A DNA stretch of 64,000 nt from Neisseria elongata subsp. elongata (GCF_900113545.1 NZ_FOPS01000001.1:62001-126000), one strand, 5' to 3'; counted from the first letter of the stretch, positions 55,867 to 64,000 are shown. A program made the numbers and translations. The notes: generated by a model not told the origin, from the sequence alone.

Positions 55867-56466
55867 ATGAGTATTTACGCCCTCAAACCCAAATTCCAAA
55901 ACCTGCTGCGTCCGCTGGTGCGCCGGCTTTATAACCGTGGTGTAACCGCCAATCAGGTTACGCTGGCGGCTTGCGCGGTGTCGGTCGCGGTCGGGCTGCT
56001 GCTGTCGCTCGGTGCGCAGGTTCCTGCTTTGTTTTGGTTGTTGCCCGTGTGGCTGTTTGTCCGCATGGCGTTGAACGCGGTGGACGGGATGTTGGCGCGC
56101 GAGTTCGGTCAGCAGTCGGCATTGGGCGGCTATCTGAACGAAATCACCGATGTCGCCGCCGATGCCGCGCTGTATCTGCCTTTCGCCTTTATCGCCCCGT
56201 TTGACGGCGCGCAAATCGGCCTGTTTGTCTGGCTTGCGGCAATGACTGAATTTTGCGGCGTGTTGGGTCAGGTACACGGCAACGAGCGGCGTTATGACGG
56301 GCCGTTCGGCAAGAGCGACCGCGCGTTCTTTATCGGCATACTGGCGGTGTGGTACGCGGTAGCGGGCAGCTTCCATGCGGTTTTCCACGCCGTCATGTGG
56401 CTGGCTTGCGCGGCATTGGTTTACACCTGCTATAAGCGCGTCGCCAATGGTTTGAAGGCCGTCTGA
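55867..56466 (+). CDS. CDP-alcohol phosphatidyltransferase family protein
   Basis: This 199-residue inner-membrane enzyme of the CDP-alcohol family transfers a phosphatidyl group to an alcohol acceptor. The signature is MALNAVDGMLAREFGQQSALGGYLNEITDVAADAALY, in which the fifth acidic position is Asn, as in the YnbA-like subgroup. About five membrane segments are seen. The last codons AAG GCC GTC TGA are a DUS, giving the ending Lys-Ala-Val. The DUF2238 gene begins 46 bases on, so the two probably form a unit in envelope lipid metabolism (inference). Confidence 0.8.
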   Translation: MSIYALKPKFQNLLRPLVRRLYNRGVTANQVTLAACAVSVAVGLLLSLGAQVPALFWLLPVWLFVRMALNAVDGMLAREFGQQSALGGYLNEITDVAADAALYLPFAFIAPFDGAQIGLFVWLAAMTEFCGVLGQVHGNERRYDGPFGKSDRAFFIGILAVWYAVAGSFHAVFHAVMWLACAALVYTCYKRVANGLKAV

Positions 56467-56511
56467 AAATAGCTCCCCCTCTTCCATTCCATTGATAACA
56501 CGATAAACTTT

Positions 56512-57141
56512 ATGCAAAAAACTTCGCACATCCTCCCTTTACTGCTCACGGTTTTCATTGCCGCACTTATCGTCTGGTCGGGCATCAACCCGTCCGACCG
56601 CGCCGTTTGGTACGCTGAAATCATCCCCGTTTCCACCGTATTTGTCGCGCTTATCGCCACTTACCGCCGCTTCCGTTTCAGCAATTTGGCTTATGTATTC
56701 ATGAGCTTCTGGCTGATTATGCACACCATCGGCTCGCATTACACCTTCGCCGATGTCCCCTTCGATTGGGCAAACCGCCTGCTTGCGCCGTTTTTAGGCG
56801 AAGGGCGCAACCATTTTGACCGCGTCGGCCACTACATCATCGGTTTCTACGCCTATCCGATGGCCGAATGGCTGTTGCGCCGCAAACTCTGCCGCCCTAC
56901 CCTTGCCTTGTTTTTCTCTTTGTTTTTCATCATGAGCGTGGCGGCGGCTTACGAAGTCATCGAATGGCAGTATGCGGTGATTGACGGCGGCGAAGCGGGG
57001 CTGGAGGTGCTCGGTTCGCAAGGCGATATTTGGGACGCGCAAAAAGACATGCTCGCCGATACGCTGGGCGCGCTGACTTCCTTGCTTATCTTTCTGTTTA
57101 CCCGGCCTGACAAAAAACAAATTTCTAGCGAAAAAGGCTGA
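56512..57141 (+). CDS. DUF2238 (YjdF-type) membrane protein
   Basis: This 209-residue polytopic inner-membrane protein belongs to DUF2238. Key parts are HTIGSHYTFADVPFDWANR and RNHFDRVGHYIIGFYAYPMAEWLLRR, then YEVIEWQYAVIDGGEAGLEVLGSQGDIWDAQKDMLADTLGAL. The acidic and His positions (HYT, HFDR, DxxxDxxAD) are conserved in the family and look like a metal or active site in the membrane. Function unknown. It lies downstream of the CDP-alcohol transferase. Confidence 0.83.
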   Translation: MQKTSHILPLLLTVFIAALIVWSGINPSDRAVWYAEIIPVSTVFVALIATYRRFRFSNLAYVFMSFWLIMHTIGSHYTFADVPFDWANRLLAPFLGEGRNHFDRVGHYIIGFYAYPMAEWLLRRKLCRPTLALFFSLFFIMSVAAAYEVIEWQYAVIDGGEAGLEVLGSQGDIWDAQKDMLADTLGALTSLLIFLFTRPDKKQISSEKG

Positions 57142-57209
57142 AATGCGGTTGATAATGTTGCGTTTGATTGGATTGCTGTTTTGCCGCCGTTGGGTTAGTT
57201 TAAATAAGG

Positions 57210-57244
57210 GAGGCCGTCTGAAATTGTGTTTTTCAGACGGCCTC
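57210..57244. terminator. DUS-pair terminator between convergent genes
   Basis: GAGGCCGTCTGAAA and TTTCAGACGGCCTC form a hairpin that serves the DUF2238 gene (+) and the DMT permease (-). Confidence 0.8.
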
Positions 57245-57267
57245 TATCCTTCTCGCATCTATCCTGC

Positions 57268-58146
57268 TCAAGCGGCAATACCCAATAATCCGGCCAGTTG
57301 CGGCCAGTAAAACAGGCAGGCGATGGCGCAGACGGCGATGGCGATGCCTGCCGCATTGACGGTACTGATTTTTTCTTTGAAGGCGACCGCGCCGACGAGT
57401 GTGCCGCAGACGATGACGCCGATGTTCATACCGGCAAACACCAGCGTGGGATTGTCGGACATGGCCTGATGGGCGCGGATATAGGAGAGGATGTTGCCGA
57501 AGTTCAGGCAACCAAGTAACAGGCCGCCCAAGATGCCGGAGGCCGTCCATTTGCTGCCTTTGGCAAACAGGCGGCCGAACATCAGGATGCCGGCCAGACA
57601 AAAGGCCACGAGGAGGTTGCCGGGTACGGCCGTACCGCTTTTGGCCACTTGTTTGAACAGGACATCAATCACGCCGTAACCCGCCCAAACGGCCAGCAGC
57701 AAGCCGGCACTCTGCCAGCCGCCGCTTTTTTTCCCGCCTTCATGTTTCCACAGCAGGCAAAACAGCGCGGTAAATGCGAGGACGAGGCCGATGAGGCGGC
57801 CGCGCGACAGCTGTTCGCCGAACAGCAGGAACGAGGCCAAAACGGGGATGAAGAGCGACAGCCGTTGCGCGGCATCTGATTTGACGATGCCTGCCGCATC
57901 CACCGCCCTGCCCATGACGACGAACACCGTCGGCAGCAGCACGCCCAAGGCGGCAAACAGCCACCAGGTGGGCAGGTATTGCCGCCAGTTTGCGGTGTCC
58001 GGCTGCAAAAACAGCACGGTGAGGCCGACGGCGGCGATGTAGTTCACGCCTACCGCTTGTTCGAGGTCGATTTTTTTCTTTTTGGCGATTTTCAGCAGGA
58101 CGGATACCGCCACGCTGCAACAGATGCTGATGATGAGGTAATACAT
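57268..58146 (-). CDS. DMT-superfamily (EamA-type) permease
   Basis: This 292-residue inner-membrane transporter has about ten hydrophobic segments in two similar halves (EamA fold). Typical parts are the first helix (YYLIISICCSVAVSVLLKIAKKKK) and the middle loop (KHEGGKKSGGWQ). The substrate is not identified; related proteins export amino acids or metabolites. It is single and convergent to the DUF2238 gene. Confidence 0.82.
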   Translation of the reverse strand: MYYLIISICCSVAVSVLLKIAKKKKIDLEQAVGVNYIAAVGLTVLFLQPDTANWRQYLPTWWLFAALGVLLPTVFVVMGRAVDAAGIVKSDAAQRLSLFIPVLASFLLFGEQLSRGRLIGLVLAFTALFCLLWKHEGGKKSGGWQSAGLLLAVWAGYGVIDVLFKQVAKSGTAVPGNLLVAFCLAGILMFGRLFAKGSKWTASGILGGLLLGCLNFGNILSYIRAHQAMSDNPTLVFAGMNIGVIVCGTLVGAVAFKEKISTVNAAGIAIAVCAIACLFYWPQLAGLLGIAA

Positions 58147-58176
58147 AATCCGCTTTTTCTTTCCGCTTCCGCTAAA

Positions 58177-58220
58177 TTTTCAGACGGCCTGACGATGGTG
58201 CGTTCAGGCCGTCTGAAAAG
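58177..58220 (-). terminator. DUS pair after the M14 carboxypeptidase gene
   Basis: TTTTCAGACGGCCTGA and TCAGGCCGTCTGAAAAG lie in the outward order, ending 8 bases from the stop codon of the minus-strand gene at 58228. Confidence 0.7.
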
Positions 58221-58227
58221 CATTTGT

Positions 58228-59361
58228 TTAAGGGCGCAGTTCGGGCAGGACGTTCAATATGGCCGATAGGACGGCCTCGCCGAGCCGCAGGGAGCGCTGG
58301 CCGTTCCAGCCGAAATCGTCGTCGGGCAGGTTGTGGTTGTCCTTAAACGGCATTTCCAACGTATAGGCCAGGCAGTCGAAGGTGTTGCCCACCCAGTTTG
58401 TCGCCATGGAGAGGTCGGCTTGGCCGGGCCGGTCTTTTTCGTAGCCATGCTCGTCTTGGAAATCGGGGCTGGCGGCGGCAAAAGCGGCTTTGAAGCGGCT
58501 TTCCAATGCCGCAATGCGCGGGCCGTAGCCGGGCACGCCTTCGGTTCCCGCCACGAAAATGTAAGGCAGGCCTTCGTCGCCGTGGATGTCGAGGAATAAA
58601 TCGACGCCGGTTTCACGCATTTTTTCGCGGACATAAAACACTTCCGGGCTGCGCTCTTTGCTCGGCGACAGCCATTCGCGGTTGAGGTTTGCGCCGGCGG
58701 CATTGGTGCGCAGGTTGCCCAAGGCCGAGCCGTCGGGGTTCATATTCGGCACGACGTAGAATGTGGCGCTGTCGAGCAAGGCGCGCGCGGTCGGGTCTTG
58801 GGGGTCGAGCAAGCGGGCGAGCAGGCCTTCGATAAACCATTCGGCCATCGTTTCCCCGGGATGCTGGCGGGCGATAATCCAGATTTTCAAATCGCTTTCG
58901 ACTTGGTTGCCTATGGTCAGCAGGTTGATGTCGCGCCCTTCGACGGTGCTGCCCAAGTCGTCTATCTGACACAGGCCGCTGCCTTGCGCGTCGCCCAGCA
59001 GGTTGAGGTGCTGCTCGGAGGAATAGGGTTCGAAATAGGCGTAGTACACGCTGTTGGACAGGGGCGTGTGTTCGATGGTCAGCACGCCGTTTTCATAACG
59101 GGTGGGCACGCAGAACCAGTTTTGGCGGTCGTACGAGGCGCGCGCCTGATAGTCTTCCCAGCCCGACGGATAGGCGGACGAGGCGGCGTTTTCAAAGTGC
59201 ATGACGCAGTTTTGATAAGCCGCGCCCTGAAGGCGGAAATAAAACCATTGGGCGAAATCCGAAGCATTGTCGGGACGGATGGAAAGGCGGATGTTCTGAG
59301 GGTCGGCCAGGTCGTGCACGATGACCGCGCCGCCGTCGAATCGGGTGGAGATTTTCAGCAT
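58228..59361 (-). CDS. M14 family (cytosolic carboxypeptidase-like) zinc peptidase
   Basis: This 377-residue cytosolic metallopeptidase resembles the eukaryotic Nna1/CCP deglutamylases. An N-terminal beta domain (FDGGAVIVHDLADPQNIRLSIRPDNASDFAQWFYFRLQGA) is followed by the M14 domain. The zinc ligands are in ARQHPGETMAEWFIEGLLAR (His and Glu) and LDIHGDEGLPYIF (His); a Glu in YTLEMPFKDN is likely catalytic. Bacterial substrates are not settled. Confidence 0.88.
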   Translation of the reverse strand: MLKISTRFDGGAVIVHDLADPQNIRLSIRPDNASDFAQWFYFRLQGAAYQNCVMHFENAASSAYPSGWEDYQARASYDRQNWFCVPTRYENGVLTIEHTPLSNSVYYAYFEPYSSEQHLNLLGDAQGSGLCQIDDLGSTVEGRDINLLTIGNQVESDLKIWIIARQHPGETMAEWFIEGLLARLLDPQDPTARALLDSATFYVVPNMNPDGSALGNLRTNAAGANLNREWLSPSKERSPEVFYVREKMRETGVDLFLDIHGDEGLPYIFVAGTEGVPGYGPRIAALESRFKAAFAAASPDFQDEHGYEKDRPGQADLSMATNWVGNTFDCLAYTLEMPFKDNHNLPDDDFGWNGQRSLRLGEAVLSAILNVLPELRP

Positions 59362-59479
59362 AAAATGCCCGGAAAGAAAAAGGTTGGAAACGCGGCATTA
59401 TAGGTTCTATCGCCAGCTTGCGCCATCTTTCAGACGGCCTTTCCGCTATAATCGGGCCGTCTGAAAAATTGGAAAAGAT

Positions 59480-59722
59480 ATGAAACTGACTTTGATGTTC
59501 CGCGAATATTGCAGCTTGTGCCACGCCATGCGCGACCGTTTGACGGCTTTGCAGCAGGAGCGGCCTTTCGAATTGGAAGTGGTGGATGTGGACGACGATC
59601 CGCTGCTGGAGGAAAAATATAACGAGCTGGTTCCCGTGCTGTTGGACGGCGATAAGGAAATCTGCCATTGGCATTTGGATGAGGAGAAACTGCGCCGTCA
59701 TTTGGACGGAGAGGCCGTCTGA
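59480..59722 (+). CDS. Glutaredoxin-like thiol protein
   Basis: This 80-residue protein has the thioredoxin fold of small glutaredoxin-like (DUF836-type) proteins. It has a CSLC redox motif in MFREYCSLCHAMRDRL and a strand-turn region EVVDVDDDPLLEEKY, then NELVPVLLDGDKEI with the cis-proline. The gene ends GAG GCC GTC TGA, a DUS-encoded end. It is divergent from the carboxypeptidase gene. Confidence 0.88.
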   Translation: MKLTLMFREYCSLCHAMRDRLTALQQERPFELEVVDVDDDPLLEEKYNELVPVLLDGDKEICHWHLDEEKLRRHLDGEAV

Positions 59723-59783
59723 AAAGGCGGCAGGAGGGTTTCAGACGGCCTTGATGCTTCAAAATATGTCTATAAACAAAAAG

Positions 59784-59806
59784 GCGGCAACCTAAAAGGC
59801 TGCCGC
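59784..59806 (-). terminator. Non-DUS terminator on the minus strand past aceA
   Basis: GCGGCA and TGCCGC make a stem with imperfect inner pairs, followed on the minus strand by CTTTTTGTTT. It lies about 175 bases past the aceA stop codon, so it can end aceA readthrough or a small RNA from that gap. Confidence 0.6.
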
Positions 59807-59980
59807 AATACCTCAAATCAGAGATTTACGCTTCACAAACAATACAGGCTACAGCCTGCACTTCATCCGCACAGCTCAACTCTGCGCAGACAAAGAGTGT
59901 AAGGCTTTTCAGACGGCCTGGCGGCGAAGGGATGGAAGAAGACCGCAGGCCGTCTGAAAACCTTATTGTTTAACCATGGG

Positions 59981-61579
59981 TCAGTGGAACTGGTTCATGG
60001 TGTTGTCTTTACCGCCCGCTTTCAGCGCGGCTTCACCGGCAAAGTATTCTTTGTGGTTGTCACCGATGTCCGATCCGGCCATGTTCTGGTGTTTCACGGT
60101 GGCGATGCCCTGGCGGATTTCCTGACGCTGAACGCCTTTCACATAAGCCAGCATGGCTTCGTCGCCGAAGTAGCCTTTCGCCAGATTGTCGGTAGACAGT
60201 GCGGCGGTGTGGTAGGTCGGCAGGGTAATCAGGTGGTGGAAAATACCAGCCTGTGCGGACGCGTCGCGCTGGAAGGTGCGGATGCGTTCGTCGGCTTCTT
60301 TCGCCAATTCGGTTTCGTCGTATTCGGCACTCATCAGTTTGGCGCGGTCGTAAGCGGACAAGTCTTTGCCTGCATCTTTCCAAGCATCGAACACTTGCTG
60401 GCGGAAGTTCAGCGTCCAGTTGAACGACGGGCTGTTGTTGTATACCAGCTTGGCGTTCGGAATCACTTCGCGCACGCGGTCGATCATTTCTTTGATTTGG
60501 CCGACATGCGGTTTTTCGGTTTCAATCCACAGCAAGTCCGCACCGTTTTTCAGCGAGGTGATGCAGTCCAGCACCACGCGGTCTACGCCTGTGCCTTTTT
60601 TGAATTGGAAAAGGTTGCTCGGCAGGCGGGTCGGTTTGATGGTTTTACCGTTGGTGTTCACAATCACGTCGCCAGCTTTGATTTGGCTCAGGTCGGTGAT
60701 TTCTTCGCCTTCCAAGAAGCTGTTGTATTGGTCGCCCAAGTCGCCGGGTTGTGTGGAGAAGGCGATTTGCTTGGTCAGGCCTGCTCCCAAAGAGTCGGTA
60801 CGGGCGACAATCACGCCGTCGTCCACGCCCAATTCAAGGAAGGCATAGCGCACGGCATTGATTTTGGCCAGGAAGTCCACATGGGGAACGGTTACTTTGC
60901 CGTCTTGGTGGCCGCATTGTTTTTCGTCGGATACCTGGTTTTCAATCTGGATACAGCAGGCACCGGCTTCAATCATTTTTTTCGCCAGCAGGTAGGTGGC
61001 TTCCGCATTGCCGAAACCGGCGTCGATATCGGCGATAATCGGTACGACGTGGGTTTGGAAGTTGTCGATTTTGCCTTGGATTTCGGCAGCTTTGGCATTG
61101 TCGCCTACGGCACGGGCTTCGTCCAAAGCGGTAAACAGCAAATCAAGTTCACGGGCATCTGCTTGTTTCAGGAAGGTGTACAACTCTTCAATCAATGCGG
61201 GGACAGAGGTTTTTTCGTGCATGGATTGGTCGGGCAGCGGGCCGAACTCGGAACGCATACCGGCAACCATCCAGCCGGAAAGGTAGAGGTAGCGTTTGTT
61301 CGGGGTTTGATGGTGTTTTTTCACCGCAATCAGTTTCTGCTGTCCGATAAAACCGTGCCAGCAGCCCAAAGATTGGGTGTAGTTGGCAGGATTGGCATCG
61401 TATTCGGCCATGTCGCGGCGCATGATGGCGGCGGTGTATTTGGCAATGTCCAAGCCGGTTTTGAAGCGGTTTTGCAAACGCATACGGGCAACGTATTCAG
61501 GCGTGATGGCTGCCCAACCCTGACCGTGCGCCTCTTTGACTTGTTCCGCTGCTTTGATTTCTTCCTGATAATTAGCCAT
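59981..61579 (-). CDS. aceA: Isocitrate lyase
   Basis: Isocitrate lyase cleaves isocitrate to glyoxylate and succinate, allowing growth on acetate or fatty acids. The 532-residue form is of the long beta/gamma-proteobacterial type. The catalytic motif is DEKQCGHQDGK. Other parts are ADIDAGFGNAEATYLLAKKMIEAGACCIQIENQ and VIVARTDSLGAGLTKQIAFS, then WIETEKPHVGQIKEMIDRVREVIPNAKLVYNNSPSFNW. Its presence means part of the glyoxylate cycle exists; malate synthase is not in the window. A promoter lies at 61668-61696, and AAAGGAG precedes the start. Confidence 0.96.
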   Translation of the reverse strand: MANYQEEIKAAEQVKEAHGQGWAAITPEYVARMRLQNRFKTGLDIAKYTAAIMRRDMAEYDANPANYTQSLGCWHGFIGQQKLIAVKKHHQTPNKRYLYLSGWMVAGMRSEFGPLPDQSMHEKTSVPALIEELYTFLKQADARELDLLFTALDEARAVGDNAKAAEIQGKIDNFQTHVVPIIADIDAGFGNAEATYLLAKKMIEAGACCIQIENQVSDEKQCGHQDGKVTVPHVDFLAKINAVRYAFLELGVDDGVIVARTDSLGAGLTKQIAFSTQPGDLGDQYNSFLEGEEITDLSQIKAGDVIVNTNGKTIKPTRLPSNLFQFKKGTGVDRVVLDCITSLKNGADLLWIETEKPHVGQIKEMIDRVREVIPNAKLVYNNSPSFNWTLNFRQQVFDAWKDAGKDLSAYDRAKLMSAEYDETELAKEADERIRTFQRDASAQAGIFHHLITLPTYHTAALSTDNLAKGYFGDEAMLAYVKGVQRQEIRQGIATVKHQNMAGSDIGDNHKEYFAGEAALKAGGKDNTMNQFH

Positions 61580-61667
61580 TGTGATGCTCCTTTACTCTCT
61601 TCAATTTGGTTCTGATAAAAACGCCGCAACGCTTTTGTAATGGCGTGTAGTCGAGCGGCTTGACGTG

Positions 61668-61696
61668 AATTTACCTGCAAATTTTATACTTGCCAA
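61668..61696 (-). promoter_or_regulatory. Predicted aceA promoter
   Basis: On the minus strand TTGGCA (61696-61691) and TAAATT (61673-61668) are 17 bases apart, about 90 bases upstream of aceA. The rest of 61580-62182 is AT-rich and holds a degenerate Correia end and the queF leader, with no convincing gene. Confidence 0.55.
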
Positions 61697-62069
61697 GTAT
61701 GTTTTTTTGATTTGCTTGGGGATTTTTTCTTCTTTGGGAGTGTGTTTAAGCGGATATTTGATATTTTCCCGCCAAACTCAGAAGCAAACGTGCATTTTAT
61801 GGCCTCGTTTTCTAAAATTTAGGCAGTTTTTTGTTATTTTAATGTTATTAAAGAAGGTTTTTATTTTATAAACCCATGTGTTTCAGGTAATTAAATATCG
61901 CCTTATGTGTAATGCTTTGTAGTTTTATATTATCCAACCATATCGGAATGAAAAATATGATTCCGGATATTTCCCGCAAACCGGTTTTATTGAAAAAATC
62001 CAATATTTCCCAGAAAATCGGATTTGCATCGTAAAAAGCCGAAAAGCTGAGGCGGCTCAAGCAATTCTG

Positions 62070-62114
62070 CAAAGTCGGGCAACATTTTGCCGGTTTGAAT
62101 TTAATCCGCTATGG
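62070..62114. mobile_element. Degenerate end of a Correia element
   Basis: CAAAGTCGGGCAAC, then GGTTTGAATTTAATCCGCTAT, aligns with the right end of the intact element at 37064-37170 (CAAGGCGAGGCAAC, then GGTTTAAATTTAATCCACTAT). The left end is not present. It carries the predicted queF -35. Confidence 0.6.
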
Positions 62115-62122
62115 TTTACAAT
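62094..62122 (+). promoter_or_regulatory. Predicted queF promoter, partly in Correia DNA
   Basis: TTTGAA (62094-62099) and TACAAT (62117-62122) are 17 bases apart, and transcription would start just before the preQ1 aptamer. The -35 lies inside the Correia remnant. Confidence 0.5.
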
Positions 62123-62137
62123 CCGCCGCTTTGCAAA

Positions 62138-62175
62138 CTGTGGTTCGCAATCCTCCCACAATAAAAAACTAAGGA
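62138..62175 (+). ncRNA. preQ1-I riboswitch controlling queF
   Basis: The P1 stem is TGTGG (62139-62143) with CCACA (62156-62160), the loop is TTCGCAATCCTC, and the tail AAAAAACTAAGGA follows. The TCCT of the loop can pair with AGGA of the tail, which is the ribosome binding site of queF. PreQ1 binding should therefore mask the RBS and reduce translation. The architecture matches the class I preQ1 riboswitch, including the A-rich tail. The downstream gene pair, both in queuosine supply, fits the ligand. Confidence 0.9.
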
Positions 62176-62182
62176 ATTTTCT

Positions 62183-62656
62183 ATGACGCGTTCTTCTGAA
62201 GAGTTGCGGGGCATCACGCTGCTCGGCAATCAGCACACTCAATACAAAACCGAATATGCGCCGGAAGTTTTGGAAGCATTCGACAATAAGCATCCCGACA
62301 ACGATTATTTCGTCAAATTCATCTGCCCCGAATTTACCAGCCTGTGCCCGATGACCGGGCAGCCGGATTTTGCCACCATACACATACGCTATATTCCGGG
62401 GGAAAAAATGGTGGAAAGCAAATCCCTCAAGCTGTATTTGTTCAGCTTCCGCAATCACGGTGATTTCCACGAAGACTGCGTCAATATCATCATGAAGGAT
62501 TTAATCGGACTGATGCAGCCGAAGTATATTGAAGTGTTCGGCGAATTTACCCCGCGCGGCGGTATTGCCATCCATCCGTTTGCCAATTACGGCCAGAAGG
62601 AGACGGAATTCGAACAATTGGCACGTGAACGCCTGTTCAAGCACGATATGCTATGA
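62183..62656 (+). CDS. queF: NADPH-dependent 7-cyano-7-deazaguanine reductase
   Basis: QueF reduces preQ0 to preQ1 in queuosine synthesis. It has 157 residues of the short YkvM form. The active site is [27 protein letters not shown] with the catalytic Cys in SLCP. The QueF motif is [24 protein letters not shown]. It is under a preQ1 riboswitch. Its stop codon overlaps the start of the next gene (ATGA), so the pair is translationally coupled. Confidence 0.95.
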   Translation: MTRSSEELRGITLLGNQHTQYKTEYAPEVLEAFDNKHPDNDYFVKFICPEFTSLCPMTGQPDFATIHIRYIPGEKMVESKSLKLYLFSFRNHGDFHEDCVNIIMKDLIGLMQPKYIEVFGEFTPRGGIAIHPFANYGQKETEFEQLARERLFKHDML

Positions 62657-63330
62657 ATGCGGATATACGCGAATTCAGCGTTTTGCAACAGCGAAAGGCG
62701 TTGTTCTGGCTGGTTTTCTTTCATATCGCCGTAATTGCCGCGAGTAATTACCTGGTGCAGTTTCCCTTTACCGTTACCTTGCCCAACGGCTATGAGGTGC
62801 ATTCCACTTGGGGTGCATTGAGTTTCCCGTTTATTTTTCTGGCCACCGATTTGACCGTCCGCATATTCGGCCGCAGGCCTGCGCGGCGGGTGGTTTTTTT
62901 CTCCATGTTTCCCGCACTCCTGCTGTCGTATGCCATATCCGTCACTTTCCACCAAGGCATCTGGCAGGGGACGGCGGCATTGGCTGCGTTTGACGGTTTG
63001 GTATTCCGCATTGCCGCCGCCAGTTTTGCCGCCTACGCTGTGGGGCAGTTGCTCGATATTTTTGTCTTCGACCGTTTACGCCGTCTGAAAAAATGGTGGG
63101 TGGCACCGACAGCTTCCACTTTTGTCGGTAATGCGGTCGATACCCTGCTCTTCTTTGCGATTGCCTTCCATGCCGGTACGGATGCCTTTATGGCGGAAAA
63201 TTGGCCTCAGATTGCGGTTGTGGATTATTTGTTCAAACTGGTTATCTGTACGCTGTTTTTCCTTCCGGCATACGGGTTGATGCTGAATATATTGGTAAAG
63301 AAAATAACGGTGCTGCCCAGCGGGCGGTGA
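62653..63330 (+). CDS. Queuosine precursor transporter (YhhQ family)
   Basis: This 225-residue inner-membrane protein of the YhhQ/VUT family has about six segments ([65 protein letters not shown] and others). The motif [16 protein letters not shown], then [25 protein letters not shown], is typical. It imports preQ0 or preQ1. The overlap with queF and its shared riboswitch-controlled message support this function. A DUS core lies inside near 63080. Confidence 0.9.
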   Translation: MNADIREFSVLQQRKALFWLVFFHIAVIAASNYLVQFPFTVTLPNGYEVHSTWGALSFPFIFLATDLTVRIFGRRPARRVVFFSMFPALLLSYAISVTFHQGIWQGTAALAAFDGLVFRIAAASFAAYAVGQLLDIFVFDRLRRLKKWWVAPTASTFVGNAVDTLLFFAIAFHAGTDAFMAENWPQIAVVDYLFKLVICTLFFLPAYGLMLNILVKKITVLPSGR

Positions 63331-63390
63331 TGGTCGCGGTAATGTTTGCCGTCCCGGCCGCGATTGTCGGGCGGCGGTTTTATTAGGTTG

Positions 63391-64000
63391 ATGAATATGA
63401 TTAAGGCTGTTTTATTCGATCTCGACGGCACATTGGCCGATACCGCTTTGGACTTGGGCGGTGCATTGAATGTTTTGTTGCGCAGGCACGGCCTGCCGGA
63501 GAAAAGTATAGAAGATATCCGCCCCGTTGCCAGTCACGGCGCAGGCGGCTTGATTGGATTCGGCGCGGGCATAGGCAAGGAACATCCCGAATACGGCCGG
63601 TGGCGCGAGGAATATCTGGCCGAATACGAGCGTTGTTTTAACCGCGACACGGTTTTGTTCGACGGAGTCGATAAACTGATTGGCGAATTGAACCGACGCG
63701 GCCTGAAATGGGGCATTATCACCAACAAGCCGAAAAAGTTTACCGACCGTTTGGTACCGAAACTCGGCTTTTCTATCCCGCCGCAGACAGTGGTCAGCGG
63801 AGATACCTGCGACGAAGCCAAACCTTCGGTCAAACCCATGCTTTACGCCTGCGAACAAATCAATGTCCACCCGCAAGAGTGCCTTTATGTCGGCGATGCG
63901 GAGCGCGATATGGAGGCGGGCAGGAATGCGGGAATGAAAACCGTCTTAGCCTCGTGGGGATACATTGCCGAAAGCGATCGGACGGATACCTGGCCTGCCG
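63391..64000 (+). CDS. gph: Phosphoglycolate phosphatase (HAD family, 3' partial)
   Basis: Gph dephosphorylates 2-phosphoglycolate. The frame opens MNMIKAVLFDLDGTLADTA, with the HAD nucleophile motif DLDGT, and continues without a stop to the window edge (203 codons visible). Motif II is WGIITNKPKKFTDRLV, the Lys motif is DEAKPSVKPMLYA and the acidic motif is YVGDAERDMEAGRNAGM. A second Met at 63397 is an alternative start. It lies 60 bases after the transporter gene. Confidence 0.88.
   Translation, partial: MNMIKAVLFDLDGTLADTALDLGGALNVLLRRHGLPEKSIEDIRPVASHGAGGLIGFGAGIGKEHPEYGRWREEYLAEYERCFNRDTVLFDGVDKLIGELNRRGLKWGIITNKPKKFTDRLVPKLGFSIPPQTVVSGDTCDEAKPSVKPMLYACEQINVHPQECLYVGDAERDMEAGRNAGMKTVLASWGYIAESDRTDTWPA

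Noticed and set aside
59966-61615. 549-codon frame antisense to aceA
   Set aside because: It is a shadow of aceA, with Phe/Gly/Val-rich junk and no RBS.
61665-62072. Two short frames in the gap between aceA and queF
   Set aside because: They start at poor codons without RBS in AT-rich DNA and overlap the aceA promoter and Correia remnant.

Overview
The window comes from a commensal-type Neisseria chromosome. Copies of the 12-base DNA uptake sequence AGGCCGTCTGAA (the AG-DUS dialect) occur throughout it, mostly as inverted pairs that act as transcription terminators. A Correia repeat is present at 37064-37170. Gene content is typical of Neisseriaceae: zur-cobW, hisZ-purA, cysG, sbp, gdhA, NrtR-type NAD control. 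The AG dialect and a full isocitrate lyase gene argue against N. meningitidis and N. gonorrhoeae. No rRNA, tRNA, CRISPR array, prophage or complete insertion sequence was seen.

Layout. 1-8.3 kb: the end of a copper ATPase gene, small stress and lipoprotein genes, sulfate-binding protein, a FadL-type porin, a His-rich MliC lipoprotein, and glutamate dehydrogenase with a multi-site operator region. 8.8-15.3 kb: an accessory stretch of unrecognised genes lying between and after the ACT-domain (UPF0237) and UPF0210 genes. It holds one frameshifted gene and three tandem paralogs of a small secreted protein. 15.3-25.3 kb: trpA, a colicin-immunity-like gene, accD with a duplicated 3' tail, proS, tyrS, an AT-rich foreign gene, ychF and ettA. 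25.6-30.4 kb: the NAD locus (nadC, nrtR, divergent nadA-nadB) with a palindromic operator and an unusual DUS dialect. 30.4-36.8 kb: a DUF4143 ATPase, cobW-zur, folA, smpB, dut and a possibly Zur-controlled DUF4198 gene. 37-47 kb: the Correia element, a Tli4-like protein, yqeY-rpsU, ppx, guaA, cysG, rluE and rph. 47-59.7 kb: yicC, cytochrome b561, queA, waaF, hisZ, purA, a CDP-alcohol transferase, a DMT permease and an M14 carboxypeptidase. 59.8-64 kb: aceA, a preQ1 riboswitch controlling queF and a queuosine-precursor transporter, and the start of gph.

Functional links. Queuosine: queA, queF, the transporter and the preQ1 switch. NAD: nadA, nadB and nadC under NrtR. Zinc: Zur, a COG0523 GTPase and a DUF4198 protein behind a Zur-like box. 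Sulfur: sbp and cysG. Purines: guaA and purA. Several orphan immunity-like genes (SUKH-like, colicin-immunity-like, Tli4-like) sit between housekeeping genes with no partner toxin visible. The strongest candidates for new biology are the three-paralog secreted family at 13.7-15.3 kb, the accessory insertion that splits the ACT/UPF0210 pair, and the dialect mosaic of the nad locus.
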